Assembly: GCA_013400975.1 (NCBI GenBank)
Contig: WBMZ01008949.1
Coordinates: forward strand, 62,001 to 126,000
Reading direction: 5' to 3'
From: Atrichornis clamosus
Lineage: Eukaryota > Chordata > Aves > Passeriformes > Menuridae
DNA length: 64,000 bases
A model generated the notes under the pieces. That model worked only from the letters and a program-made list of their open reading frames with translations, had not been told where the DNA came from and searched no databases. The number at the start of each line of letters is the position of its first letter. The first letter of the stretch is position 1. The position numbers and the translations under genes were made by a program. Positions 22,601 through 37,600 of this stretch are shown here, in pieces.

Positions 22601-25600
22601 GTATTTTACACACAGATAATGAGATTATAATGAAAATTTTGCTCTACACAGGGATTCTGAGAGTCAATTCAAACACAAAATTAAATCATGATTCAACTGC
22701 TAAAAGCCTCTTTGATGCTTTAAGTAATTTAAACCAGTTTCCTTAACATAAGACTGAAATTTTGTATTGCCTGTACAACAGGCAAATTAATTAGTCTTTG
22801 CATCCACTTAATGATCTATAAACCAAATGACTAATTCTCAAGCACTCCATATGATTTTATGACTCTACAAATCCAGTGATAGAAACATTCCAATGATTCC
22901 AGCCACGACAAACAGTGTAATTCCCACATACCTCACACTGATTATTTAGCTTTGTAGACGTAATATCCAGTTGCTGGTATTGTTCTTTGAGTTTGGAAAA
23001 CTCGGCTTCCAATCGTGTTTGTTCCAGTTTGGAATTGTTCAACAATGTTTTCAAATTCTTATGGTCAGTTTGGAGCACTTCATTCTCTCTCTGGAGCTGA
23101 CTGTACGTGTGAGTGAGCCTGGGATTCAAAGACACCATCCAAGAACACTGGAAGCGTATTTGTTACCCACATTGCCTCTGAAACATGACATTTCCAACTA
23201 CTCCATAAAATACATATACAAATTCCTGACTATCACATACTACAGGCAAGTCATTCCAGTCTAATTTTCCTGGGAATGTGTTCTGCCTTTGAGCCAAACA
23301 CTGTTCTCCGTATATTTAAACACAAAGCAGGATCTCTACATCATAATTAGCTCTAAGATGCCACTTTTCAGAACAAAAGTCTTACAAAAAAACAGGATTT
23401 CTTGCCAAAATAGTAAGTAAATAGGAATGGCCCAAACTTTGGCAATCATGGAGGTTACATATATCCATGCCCAGGCTCCCTTCATCCCTCCTGGGCCCTG
23501 CTATGCCCCTTTGTCCCACATGTACCCTCAATAACAATTATTTTTGAGGAATCATGAATGTCTGGAATAGCAGCATCAGGTGTTAAGAACAACACTTTTC
23601 AGGCTGCACTGCCACATGCTCAGCTGCCACAGTTCTCTTTACCTTTCATTCTCATCACGAAGTTTTTTATATTCTGCTGCCACAGTTTCATGTTTCTCAC
23701 TCTGCTGCAGCATTTTGTCCTGCTCTGTCTTGAGAACCTTCTCCAATTCTTCCAGCTGCACTTTCTGTTTCAGCAACTGATTGTACCTGCCAACAAAAGT
23801 AATCTTTATGTGTCTTTTTGTGAAATGACTAAAAAAAAAATGGAGTTTTTATGAGATGGCCATCTGTCAAAATTTTACATCTTGGTGATTTCAGTAATGC
23901 TGGTTTTATTCATCCTGTCATCAGTTTATTAGCTCGCGGTTTCTGCTTAGAAGGGCAGACTCATTTTGCTCAGTACTCACCTATCCTCCAGGTCCTTGTG
24001 CTCCAGCTCCAGGTTCTTGTGTGCAGATTTGAGGCTCCCGTGCTTGGCAATGAGGGACTCGTACTCGGCTGCCTGGCGCTCGTGCAGCTGCTCCAGCCTC
24101 TCGTGGTCCTTGAGCAGGGCCTCGTAGAGCGCCTTGAGCTCCTCGCGCTCCTTCAGCACACACTCGTTCTCGTTCTCCAGGGCCGACTGCTGGATCAGCA
24201 GCTGGGCGTTCTGGTTCATCAGGGATGTGCTTTGGGAATTCAGTGTGGAATTCTCAACCTGCAGCAACACACATGGCATTGTCCGGATTATTTTATCTCC
24301 CGTTTAAAGATTTCTTGGGTTTTACCCTTCACACTTTAGCGACCTTGCAGTTGTTGCACTGATAACCCTTCATGGGAATACTCCTTCCTTACATCCCAGT
24401 AGACAGCTCCAATTCAAAATATTCCAAGAGCATTTTACAGAAGTATTACAAGAAGGCATTGAAGCATATGATAAAATTGACAGGGAGGGATCAAATTATT
24501 ATTTACCTTCCAGTATCTGTTAAAGTGTTATCTTGATGACAGGGACGGTTTTCTCTAGCATCAAAATATCTTGGAGAAATGGATCACCAGTGATCCAAAT
24601 AAAAGCCAAATCTGTGACATGACGAAAATCAAAGGGACTTTCATATTGGTATGGAGATTTACTTATTTATAAGAAAATCTGTACTGTCACCATAAAATCT
24701 TTATCCTTTTACAATCGGAGTTCAAACAGGAGCATCCATTTAACAGAGAAGGAAATTAATACCAGCACCTGGAAGGAACTACCCACATTCTGTTTGGTGC
24801 TCTTTTGTGGAACAGTACCAGTTCTATACCAGTCATACCAGAACAGTATTAACGTGTATTCATACTCTAAAGCTTTCAATATTAGACAAAGCAAAAAAGC
24901 CCCAAACAGCCAACAACTTCATTCTGTGCCTCTGGAGAGATTAACCAAACCTAATAATTGAGTATCTTAAAGAATCAATGCTTGTCACCTGGCCTGGACT
25001 GGTTTCCTTCTCTTTCCTATTCAAGAGAGGAAAACCACAAACTGCTGAGGCTTCTAATACCCTTGGGGTATCTGTTAAGGAAAAAAAATTCCATCTATCA
25101 CTCCAGTTCCTGCTGTTACCAGGGAACAAATCCCTTCCTGTTGGAACTGCAGCGTTTTTTGTTACAGATGGGAAAGCTGAACCTTTCAGTGGAAATGAAG
25201 TCATGTCTGATGGCATGTGTGTGCTGGGAAACTTCCCAGGCTGAATCCTGAGTTTTGTCGGGTCCTAATTCCCAGTTACCCTTTCAGACATCCTTTCCCA
25301 TGAATCAGTTGCCCAGGAACAGTTCTGACACAGCCCAGGTAGAGCAGCTTAGTCTGCACTTTGGATTGAGCCAACAGTTCATCTCTGATTTTCCTGAACA
25401 TATTTCATCTTCCACTTGGATCTGCAGTTGATTGAGAGTTGTCTTGCCAGTAAGGCCTGTGCTGTTGGGCATGAGGAGACATAGATATTCCTGTTTTTTT
25501 TGACAAATTGAATTACAGAATACCCAGAGATCCATCCTCATCTGGTTAAACGGGCTATTTCCATGCCATGTCCACTGGTTTTTAACAACCAGATGAGGCA

Positions 25601-28600
25601 CAGGGTGTGTTTTACTGGGTCCTGTTTTATTGGAGTGCTGTGCACTAATCACGTTTCAATCCACGGGACAACAACATTCTGTTTTCCAGAAAGAGCCAGG
25701 ATGAGACTCCAGGTGCATTATTTGCTTCATGTGAACAGTCCATGACACTTTGATTTCCATCAACCTCCATCCTTTCTGACATTGTTTACTATTTCTGCTG
25801 GATTGTGGGAATTTTATTGCCTCTTTAAGGAGTTTTGATCCTTAGAACTCCAAAAGCATTAAATCCAAACCCAAGAATATTTCACTATTAAAGAAAAAAA
25901 GGATATATATTTAATAACCCTATTAAAGTATGAAGGACAACATCTGATTTTTGGCCATAAGAGCTGCCAGACTTTGGAGACAACCATTTTAACCATTTAC
26001 ATGGTCAAATATTACCTTTTTTGTTGCCTCCAAATTAACTAAATTCAGTCTTCACATATTTATATAGCTTTCAATATTAATTAATTTATTTTTTAAGTAA
26101 CCTGTACTTCAGTAGCTATCTTGATTTTCCTTTTAGGTTATGGCTTTACTTTTTTTTTTTTTTAATATTTATAAAAATAGATAAAATTTATTAGAATCTC
26201 TCTGGGCACACTATTTCCCTGACCTAATTTAGATGTATAAATAAAATAAAAAAGCCAAGCAATCTCAGAAGACTGGGTAAGAGAATCTACTCTACTCCTA
26301 AGTATAAAGTCAAGGTTTTACATTGGCCAAACATGAAGGATTAAAAACAATTTCTAAAAATGTAATTATTCATCAGCAAACAAACCATTATTTGACTGCT
26401 GAGCAGAGATTATTTTCACATTACCTTCTTTCCCATGTCTCTACAGGAAGCAAAATGTGACTTTAACGCTAACAATGCATTTTAAGTTTTAATTCGGAAA
26501 AAAAGCCCCATTTAATTTAATTTTTGACACCAAAATAAGGCAGTATTACCTGCAGCTTGGCATTCTGAGTTTGCAGAGTTGTGTTTTGCTCCTGCAGGGA
26601 CACAGTCTGTCTCTGGAGGGCAAGGATCTGGGCCTGCAGGTTGTTGTTCTGTGTCTCGAGCTGCTTGAGCTGCGTTTTCAGCGCCTGCTTCTCCGCCTGC
26701 AGCGTCGCGTTCTGGGGGTTTAAAACCACACAAAACCTCAGGTCACAGCTGCTCCAGCAACTCCAAGGGAAAAAGAAGTGTTTCTCCAAATCAAACAAAG
26801 CAGCTGGACTGTGCAGGGATTTACAGGGTGGGATAAAACTGTGGAACAAAGTAACACGCGGTGGGGATTTATCGCTGCAGGTTGAGATTGGAAAAACAGG
26901 TAATGAGTGTTGGAGACACTGGTAATGGTAATGGAGAAACAGGAGAGGAATCTCCAGGACCTGTGTAAATAGGGATTATATAACAGGGATTTAAGAGAGA
27001 GCTGTGGATTCAAAAGGGCAAATTCAGGTTTCCACATCTCCTTTTAAACGCTTGTCAAGTGCTTCATGGCATCCCACAGAGCAGAATCCAGCTGCTACAT
27101 AAACTGTATTTAATTCAGATTCTGCCTGGGATGTGAATGAGGTGATAAATTAAAGTGCCTTAACAGCACCCTCATTTGCATTCCTAGAACAAATAATTAC
27201 CACCAGAATCATATTTAAAACACATCTTACATTCCTTTCCACTTCGATTAATCTATCTTTAACTTTCAATAATTCTCGAGTAGTCTCCTGATTTTCTTTC
27301 TCCCACTTATTGACAGATTGATTTTCTTCTCCACTTCTTGGAGGAGAATTCTGAACCATCCTTTCCTCTTCTTGTCTTTGCTTGAGAGCTTCATAGTTCT
27401 TTTTCACCTGGAATTATTTAGGACAACTTAGATTAGGTTCAGAATTTTCCATTTTGTACATCCTAATTTATAACCTGGCCATGCCCCTTCTCAAAGAACA
27501 GGAAGTGTTGTTACGGTATTTGTAAATCTGCTTTTTGTACATGTTTGAGGAGATGATGTTCAAATTATTTATGGATATGGCCATCTTAACTCCAACAAAC
27601 ACTGTCTAACAGGAGACCTATTTTCTATTTTATTTCAGTGCTTTCAGCTGTATCCCTCAACTTTTATACTAAAATCCTACAACCAAGGCAACTGTATTTC
27701 CTTTTTTAACCAATCCACTCAGGCTGTACAAGGCAGGTCAGAAAATATAACTGTAAATGACATCTCAAATCAATCAGCTCCAGATTATTCATCCAGCTGA
27801 CATCTTCAACAATCAATGAATAAACTGAACAACTTTTCATGTGATTTCAACAGTCTTAAAAGCATTCACACCTTTGTCCTGCTTTCCATTACCTGAATGA
27901 TACCCATTTTTTGCTGTCTTACCCAAAAAGTGTAGAAATAACAACAAGCTCACATAGGAGTCATTTAATCTTATTTTCAAAGTGCATTTTCCTTACTGTT
28001 TTCAGTTCCTGACGCAGCTGCTGGTTTAAATTTGTTGATTCTTCCAAACGAGCCTCCAAAGCAGCAATTTTTTCTTCTTTTATTTCCAGCGACTTCTTGA
28101 GCGTGGATTCTAATTTTGACTCCAAAAGCTTGTACCTACTGGCCAACAACAGAAAAGTCTGTATTTCAAATAATTATGTGAGGTATTTAAATTCTAAAAT
28201 GTTCTGGAACAGCAGCCTCATAACCACATTCAAAAATGCTTGAATGCTGTAGTCAAAAGCACAGAGACACCACAGCATTCACAGCAAGTCCTATGTCTAA
28301 AATAAACAGAAGTGGTGGTCAAAACCATTTTTGACTCCTTCTTTCTTTTAAAACATATTAGACACAGAAAAAACCCCGTTCAGGCACACCAGGGGGGCGC
28401 TGGTTTTCTCTGCATCATTACTGTGTGGTGACTGCACTCCTCCTTCTGGCTGCACTCCAGCAAATCCAGGAATCCAGCAGGGACCTGAACTCAATTAGAA
28501 TGTGAAGTATTTGGAGAGCAAGATTCTCATCAGTTCCCATTTCCTGCCAGCTCCAAAGGGGAGGACAGGCAAAGAGATGGAGTACAGGACTTTGCAGGTG

Positions 28601-31600
28601 CACACTCATTTGGTGCATCATTGTGCAAATTGCTCACTCAGCCCAGCTGCTGATATTTTAAGACTGTTGCCACCCCTGATGTGCAAAGCTTCCATTTTTA
28701 ACCATATTCACAATATTGCAGGACACCTAAAACCCACAAACTGCCTACTTGGGAGAGAAGTGGTCTGATTGAACTGTATTGCTTTAGAACTGTATGGCCT
28801 TTATGGGAAGTACTGAAAGCCACACTCATTAATCACTTCCAAGCAGTTCAGTCTCTGCATGTGGTTCAGAATCTGGAGAACACCCCACTCCTCCCCACAG
28901 CTGGATAAAATACACCAAACCACTAAAATCCCTTTCTAATCCTGGCTGCTGAAGGATCCATCAGTTTAGTGAAGGGAATAAACTGCAAGAGACTCCTGAA
29001 TGGACAACAGCATTAGATCCAGTCAGGAACTGGAGCAGAAGACCAATGGGAAGAGAATTAATAAGCAGAAAGCTGTCCAGTAGCATCATGTAGCAGGATG
29101 AGACTCCTAGATTTTAAGATATGACAAGTAATTCCCAGCGATTTAAGGCAGTTGGCAGCCTATGACCAGTAGAATACATACCACTTCACTTTCTTGAGCT
29201 GAAGCACAGATTTGGCTACAAATAATTCCTGCTACTGGAAAGTAACACAATTCTATAGAAAACGAAGAAGGAAAAAGAATAATAGCAGAGATCCAATACC
29301 CACTTTCATTTTGAACAATGAAAGATGGTACAAATTTTTTAATGTAACTGCAAGTTGGGTATTTCATATTCAGAGTCAAAATCCATAAATCTGTTCACAC
29401 AAGGACAGCAGACATTTGAAAGGCAAAAGGAAATGGAAAACACTTCAAAGTTAACTCATAAAATGTGGCCAGCTTAGACCTCAATAGAAACACTCTGAAA
29501 TGCTACCAAGATCATTCATTAAAAACCACAAGCAGCTCTTGCCAGTCAGGAAGAGAAAAATGGTGCATTTTTAATTTCCAACACCAGAATGACAGAGGCA
29601 GATGAAAGACTACACTGAGAAGTGATTTTGTCCATAATGAACCTAGCTCTTTATAGGCTTGATGGAAGAACTGCTAATGCCTCACCTATGGATCATTATG
29701 TGAAAAAAGCAATCCAGGTGTCTTTGGGATGAATGGACAAGTTGAGAACAAGGAAAGGCAGGATATTGGCAGAGCAAAATTTCAAACCAACCCAAGTTCT
29801 CACTTTGAAGATAAATACTGCCCTTTCAGGATCCTCCAGCTCTAGACTGGGCTTGAGAAAAAACTCAAACCAGCAGCAGAGCCCAACCACTTCTAACCTA
29901 GGACTTGATTAAATGTTGCTCCCTTTGGACTTCATCCGAGTTAAAGCTTCACCGTAGATCAAGAGCTGGTGGTTCCTTGTAGGATATATTCACCTAAGGA
30001 CACACCAAGCTCATATCAAGTGCTCTAAGTGACACAGAAATGCTTAAATCAGAAGAAACTGGGTTGGTCAAGGTTCTGAGGACTTTTCCCAAACTCATCT
30101 GGGAGCTGAGAGATGCAGGTGAAAGACACCAGGAGAAAAGAGGAGATGGTAACACACTGACCCAAGGCCTCTGGCACCCCCTCATAACAGAGCACTGGCA
30201 GTGAGAAAGGGAAGCTGCATTAAAACCCCAAGTGTTACTTGGTTTTCTTTTGACACAGAAGGCCCCAAATCTATCTCCATGTTCATGACAATCAGTTCTA
30301 ATAACAGATCGTATCAGCAGAACAGCACTGGGAAGTAAAGCTTGGCTGGAAGCCCACACTACTCTGCCTTTCTCCCGCCACCAATTTTCCCTAAATCCCT
30401 GCAGGATAAGACAGAGGAAGAAAATAGAGCAGAGGAAACACATGTCAGGGCAGCAGCTGCTTTTCAATGGCAGGTGTGGACGAGTGATGGAGCCACCTCC
30501 AAGTCTGGGAGACACTCAAGCACTGGGCTCTTCCCAACCAGGGAAATGGGAATGCAGCTTCTTTTTGGTATGAAGAATTAGGAAGAAATAGTTGTTAAGG
30601 AAAGAGTGAGACAGTTTACAGGTAACCACAATGTCATAAAAAACATTTGTGTCAGACAAGCAGTCAAAAAGGAAAAAAAATTTACTCTGAGCTAATTATC
30701 TTTTACTGCTACCGTTGCTGCTGCTGACTGGAGCATAAAACATGTTAATTATAATTAACTGTATCTCCTGACATACTTCAATGAGTCTCTTAGCAACAAA
30801 AAGCGGCACCTCACTGTCACAGTCAGCTGAATGTAACAGCACATCAACTATCTTATTAATTTCCAAAAATATCCAGTTTCATTTTGGGTCTATGAGTCTG
30901 CCTTAAAAATCTAATGCACAAAACCAGTCTGCAAAATCACTTCATGAATAAAACAGACTCTCATTTCTCCCCTCCTTCAGGTAGGCCCTGCCATTCTCAC
31001 CTGTCATCACTGCTCTGTTCATCATGCAAGAGACGCTCCTTGTTCAAGCCTATTTTTTCCAGCTCGTGGGCAAGTTTTTCTAGATCATTGTTCATTTGTT
31101 GAGTCTTCAGTTTTTCATTCACCAAGTCCTTACACAGAGAAAACTACAGTCAGTATGTTCAGAGCAATGAAATAACGCAGCCTTAGCTCTACAAGTGCTG
31201 AGACAAGAGGCTTTTATAACTACATCACTTGAATAATTCAATGTTAACTCTCCTTCCAGTTGTCAGCTTTCAGCTGTATCAGACTTCACACTGTAACTAG
31301 AATATGATTTCACTGTGCTCTCTCCCTTTCTGTAGAATTTCCCTTTAAACTTGGTCTTGAGCATGACAGTGAAGGGGAAATGTTTCAGCAATATGATTAC
31401 ATTATTCATTACCATGATTACATAGATTTTGATTATCTAATGCATAAAGATGCTAAGAGCACATAGATTAAGGCAGAAAAAAAACCCCAAACAGACACTT
31501 TCCCCAGAAATGTAATTTCTCTGCATTACAGATTAAGATGGGAATGGAAACTCCTCTGTGTTTACCTCTCTCAAAGTGACCAGTGTTTTCTTATCAATGG

Positions 31601-34600
31601 TAGCTCTTTTCACTAGTTCCTTATTTTCCTTTTCCAGTTCTTTCAAGCGCAGACACGACTCCTTATATACAACGATTTCTTTAAATAGAGATTTATTTTC
31701 CCTTTCCAGATTACTAATTTTTACATTGTTTTCTTCTAAAGTACTGTCCTTAATTTCTGCTTGCTGCCGAAGCCTTTTATTTTCCTTTTCTAGCTGTTTC
31801 TTATCCTTTTCCAGTTGAGAAGTCTCCTGTTCTAACAACTTATTCTCCTTTTCCAACTGCTCCAGGCGCTTACTAGAGATTTTTAACTCTTCCAAGTTCT
31901 TTTGCAGAGTCTGGTTTTCAGACTCTAAATCTTGTAATTCACTTTCTAATTGCTGAATCTTCTTATTGCTGTTTTCCAGGGCTTTCTGTAGCCTTTGGTT
32001 TTCCGTGTCCAGGCCTTGGTAACTGACTTCCAAGCGTTCAGTTTTCTTAAAAGAGGCTTTCATGAGCTCAAGGCTTTTTTTAAGTTGCTCCTTTTCACTC
32101 TCCAGTTCCTTATTTTCTAATTGTAACTGTGCCACTTTAATGCTTGTACACTTCAAGGATTCAATTGTCCTTCGTAACTCTAAATTTTCTTCATCAAGTT
32201 GGGAATTCTCCTTTTCTAAGGATTCTAATTGAAAAGTGAGGTTTTTCAGGCTATCCAAAGTTTTTTTCAGCTTTCTGTTCTCGGTCTCCAGGTCAGAGTT
32301 CTCCTGTTCTAAGGCCTCAATCTTCTCACAAGTGATTTTTAGGTTAGTGATTTTTTTCTGTAATAACTCATTTTCCTTCTCTAGGCGATGCAGCTCATTC
32401 TCTAATTCTTCTGCTCTCTCCCCTTTCTCTTTGTAGTGTTCCAGTTCTTTCCTGACTTGTTTTTTTTCAAATTCCATCTTATTTAACTTACTGCTGGTCT
32501 CTTTAATAGACTCGTGAAGGATTTTATTTTCCTTTTCAATTTCTTTCATTCTCGCTTCAGCACTGATTTGGGAGCGCTGCCTTAGAGAAGCCACAGTTTG
32601 ATTCAAGTGCTCATTTTCTTGTTCTAAGAGTTTAATCTAATTTGGGTAGAAAAATGGCAAACTGGTGAACAAGCCAAAAAGGAATTGCTTTCATATATAA
32701 ACTAAAAGATACTAAGATTACATCATACTTACCTTTTATTTTTAAAAAATTCTCTTACTCTACCAGTATTTATATTAAGAATTACAAACATGACTTAAAG
32801 TTTGACAAAGTCAATCTTCAAATCTCGTCCTCCTGAATATTAATAGATAAACCCCAAACTAATAAGGCACAAATCAAAACAAAGCTTTATCTATTTCTTA
32901 GCATAATTTAATTTTCATTTGTGTTTATCCACATTTAGATTATCTTTCCTACACTCTGTGATTTCCAGAGCTGTATGGCCACAAAGAACAGGACTGCAGG
33001 CAAGCTCTAAACCACACCTGAGATGGAGGGAGGTGTGGGAGCCACAAAAATGTCTTTATTTCTTTTGGAAAAAGCAGAGGTGATGTGTGGGATATCAGGG
33101 AATCCCAGTCACAGTCAACAACAATTTGAGAAGGAACACATCAAAGTTACACTGATTTTTTGAGTTTAAAAAACCCCTTGGACACGCAGCACCAAAACAG
33201 CTTCAGAGAAAGTATATCACATTAGAATTATTTTCCTAGGAAACATATTCCCAGAACTACCTCAAGGATAAAGGCAGAACTTACAGTTAATTTTTAGTAT
33301 TTCATTACTTTTTCGGTTGTTCCAAAAATCATTTGGAGTGATTTGGGCATGGAACAACAGACAGCAAAACCCAGAAAACTGTTTGGATCAATATTGAAGT
33401 GTACACTAATAATGCAGTGTAAGGGATGTTTCAACAATAAACTGTTTTGGAGAAAAGCAAAAGTGCTGCTTGCGACGAAAAACAGACTGAGAAAATGATA
33501 GGCTGTTCTTCCATAGTGAAATCTGAATGTAAGTATTAATTACAGGGTCCACAGCTCTGCTCCCAGAAATGACAAATGCTCTGGAATGATTCACCAGAAC
33601 TCATTAACAGGTGCCTAAAAACACAACTTTGGAGCACCTGGCATGTCACTGAATGTGCAGAATTACTTTCCATGAACCTGCTTCTATAACCCCACTTTAA
33701 TTAAAAAATCCTGATAAATTAGTTTTGATGACATCAAATAAACCTCATATAGTTGGCTCCAGGAAGTTTCAGCACAGGATTTTGTAAGAGACATGAAAGA
33801 TGCTGTTGACCCATCAGCCCTTAAGTACATTATTTTTAAGCAGAAACAGTCCCACTGAAATATCAGTCCTAAAACAACATATGTATCTTTAAATGAAAGT
33901 AAACCTTTAATGCCAAGCTTTTTTTGCCTTTTTTCTTCCTTCTGGGATTTAATTTACTGATTAATTCAGGCCTTTAAAAATCTTCAGCATTTTTGAAACG
34001 TAATACTCTGTATTTCAAAACACTGTACTTTAAATTAAACTAAATAGCAATGTCATCAGGAAGTGTAAGTAGGATTTTTAAAAGGTAACTACAGTTCTAA
34101 TTCCGAAGGACTCAATGACTAAATCTGGGATTTCCAGAAGCTTCCAGAACTGTTCTTCCTGGTGGCTGCCTTCCACCTGTCTGCTCTGCACACACCTTGG
34201 AAGGTGCCAGTGTCCAGCAGGCACAGGTCCACCTTTTCCAAAGACCAAGCTGCCAGATTCTGGCAACCAAAACTAAACCCAGGTAAGTCACAGCTGGAAC
34301 ACATTCCAGGGCAGAATGACAAAGCTGGACCTGAGGCTGCTGGAATTCCCATCAATACTCCAACACTACTTCAAGCACTGACCAGCTGCCTGGGATCTGT
34401 TCTCCTCCACTGGGAAGTGTCTGGCTTCCCTCCAAAGTTCCAATTTTCTCTCCTGGCTGCGCTACACCCTCCAAGCAACTCCAAATGCCCACGGAAGCCA
34501 CAGCAGCTTCACAAAGCACCAGAAAGTTCTAAACCCAACAGCGAAGCTCCAGCTAAAAATGAGTCACATCTCTCACAGGCTGCAGGTCTCACAAAAGCTG

Positions 34601-37600
34601 TCTTGCTGCAGAAATGTCCTTTTTTACAATCCCTTTATGTCTGTAAAATCCTACAAAAGGAGAGCAGCAGAGCACAAAGCAGCATTAAAACTTTTGGTTC
34701 TGCTACTCACTTGTCGCTCGGAGTTCTCCCGAAGTGCTTCAAGTGTCTTTTCAAGCTGTGCTTTTTCTTTCATCAAATCTTTACTCACATTTTGACTGTT
34801 CTGAAGACTTTGTTTCTCTTGGCTGATTTCATTCTCCAGCTCTTCAAGCTGGGAAAGGAGAAACAAAAGTTTTCAAATGTATTTAAAAATGACACTAGTA
34901 TTACTCTTAGCTGGGTTGAAGGTATCCTTTTAGAAATGAATAAAGAAGCTTAAGGGAAAGAATAAAACAATTTTCTAATCTTTAATTGAAACATTATTTT
35001 CTTGTGGGAATACATTTACTTCTGCCAGAACTTTCCCCCTGGCTCAGACCACTGTATCTATAAAGTACTTTAGCATAAAAAAAGGGTCAGATTTTCTTAG
35101 GCTCTGGATATTTCCTCAAGCAACTTTTCTCTTGAAATTCCATTTTAGTGAGATTTATACTGCTCCTCCAAGACCCTTTTAACTTATGAAGGTTGAATGT
35201 TGTTTGATCATACTTAACTATTTCAAGAGATAATTATGATGATTCCTGGGAAATTAAAAAGAGGGGTTTATTTTGTTAAATGGCTCCAAATCACAGAGAG
35301 GAGAACTATTTAAAATTTAAAATACCCAAGCATGATTTTTCTGTCACATTTAAGTTGTAATTAAGTTATTTAGACCAACATACACATTGTACTTTTAAAC
35401 TATCACCTGCTGCAAGATTTATATTCACTGTACAGCAGCACACAGACTGCTCCAAAAAATACCAGCTTCTCAGGAATCAGAAAACTCATGGAAGTATGGA
35501 ATACAGTAGGGATTTATTTAATTGACTTTCTTTTTTTAATTAGCTCTTACCCACTCTAAGAATAGTCTTTCACCTGAAATACCCGCTGAAGTAAATGCTA
35601 TTTCAGGAACTTCAGACATTTTCACTCCACCGTAATTAGTCCCTGGTTTGGTTGGAGTTTTTTTTTCAAATTTTTATTTTCTATAAATATCACTGACTAA
35701 ATGATTCTATTTGATATACGTAATTTGAAGACTACAGTATTGTAGATCAGCACAGTTAAGCCTGACAAACTCCCCTCTTGACTTGCTCATCAATTCCTTG
35801 ACCCAGCTTCTTGCTTCCTCACCTAAATTTAGGGCACAGGGCCAAATTTCAGCTTAGACTGATCACTCTTCACGTCTGCAAACACTGTCTCCTGCTTCAT
35901 AATTACCAAAATTCATGTTCTCAAGTATTCTAAACCACCTGCATTACTCATCATATCCCTAATATGTTAATAGTTTTCCCCTCAGTGGGTGTAAAGACCT
36001 TTCTGCTAAAGTGTTCACATTCTTACATCAATAAACAACCAAAACTAACAAAGAGAAAAACCATCCTTGAGGTGGTTTTATTTTTTAGCATAAACTTACA
36101 AACACTGTAACACCACTTAGGCTCTTGTAATACTTTACCCAAAATAACAGCAATTCACAAAATTGCCCTTCAGAAAGAAGGTGGCAAACAACACAGGGCA
36201 GCTCACACACAATGCAAGCACACCCTGACCATCACCTTCTTGCTAAGTCTTTGGTTTTCTTTTTCCATCTTCAGAATCCTTGAACTACTGCCTTCCACAG
36301 AGCCCACTGCACTTTGCAGCTCTTCCACTGTCTTCAGCAAACTTTGGTTTTCCATTTCCAGCTTCAGTAACCTGCTTGACGTCAGTTCATTCACTTCATG
36401 GCCCAGTGATTTCTGTGGCACTACAGGAGAAAAAACACCATTATTAAAATACAAAGTGGCTTCTTACCCTGAGTCCTTGGGGCTTGGCATTTTGAGACTC
36501 AGGGAATTCATCAGCCTTTGAAGGTCCCCTGATGCCTTCTTGGTGACTTCTTGGTTAGGATTAGAAATGCTAGAAATTAGAAAATGTTATACTCTCCTAA
36601 TGTTCCTAATCACAGCACAGATTTGTTCCCACAACTTGGGATGTATCTCTCAATTTCCACAAGTGCTTTCATGGAATCCAGTTTGTTACCAAGCATGTTA
36701 TACTGGAATCAAAATTTTTACCTCAGCTCTAACCATTATTCTTAACTTTGAGGACAGCAAAGCAAGAAGATTCATGATCTGTGCTGCAGAGTAAAGAAGT
36801 CTGAATGGCAAAATAATGTAACTTCAAGGTATTTCTGGGGTTGACACCACTATTTAACTGAACAAGAACCACAAGAACAGACGTTTCATGTAGGCTGTGT
36901 CTCCATGGATACATGGGAATCAGCATTTCCCCAGAGGACAATACACTCTGTACTTCACGTATAAGGACATTTAATTTCCCAATGCTATCCAGCCTCTGAG
37001 ATCTCAATTTCAATCACTTTGCAAGTATTAACTACCTTTACCTTCAGAAAGTTCAGTAGTCCTATTTATCTGCTCAAGTTCCCAGCCAAGATGCAAAGAT
37101 TCATCCATGCTTTGTTTCTGAGCCATTTCTAGAGTCATATTTTCCTCCATGAGCTCCTCAATCTTCTTTCTGTCCATATCACGCTCCTGGAAAATTATTT
37201 CACATGATAAAAAAGAAGTCTCAACATGTGCAAAGTATTTTATTATCCATATTCTATTAATGTCTATATTCTGTTATCTTTATTATGTACATCAAAGGGA
37301 AGGGCAAAGTGCATTTTCTGATTTGCTGATATAGTGAGATGGGGTGGAATTGGCAAAATTTGGCCGAACTTTGAAGGGAACAGTAACAACTAAGATAAGA
37401 ATGTCTTCTCCTCATAACCTACAGCAATGACTCCTTACTCTTCCAAAGTTTACTTCTCTCCAAATATCAGGAAAGAAAGTAAATGGGGCAAAAACACAGT
37501 GTTTAAGTGACAACTGATTATCTTCATATCAAAAATATCCATCCTATTGCTCTTACTAAAGAGTCTCTGCACTTGTCGTCACATTTCTTCTCTCCCCTAC

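Larger units (their letters stand above)
21510..23980 (-). other. short CCDC88A introns between W23 and W18
   Basis: Introns 21510-21701, 21795-22400, 22547-22931, 23119-23642 and 23787-23980, all GT-AG. Nothing beyond splice signals was recognised. Confidence 0.85.

Noticed and set aside
25305..25652. A 115-codon minus-strand frame that looked like a possible retroviral or unknown protein
   Set aside because: No motif of any retroelement protein, no flanking LTR or partner frames, and normal intron composition.
34162..34953. A 263-codon plus-strand open frame
   Set aside because: It runs antisense across the well-supported exon W12 and intron, has no family resemblance and no promoter context. 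Open frames opposite Lys/Glu/Gln-rich coiled-coil exons are common.
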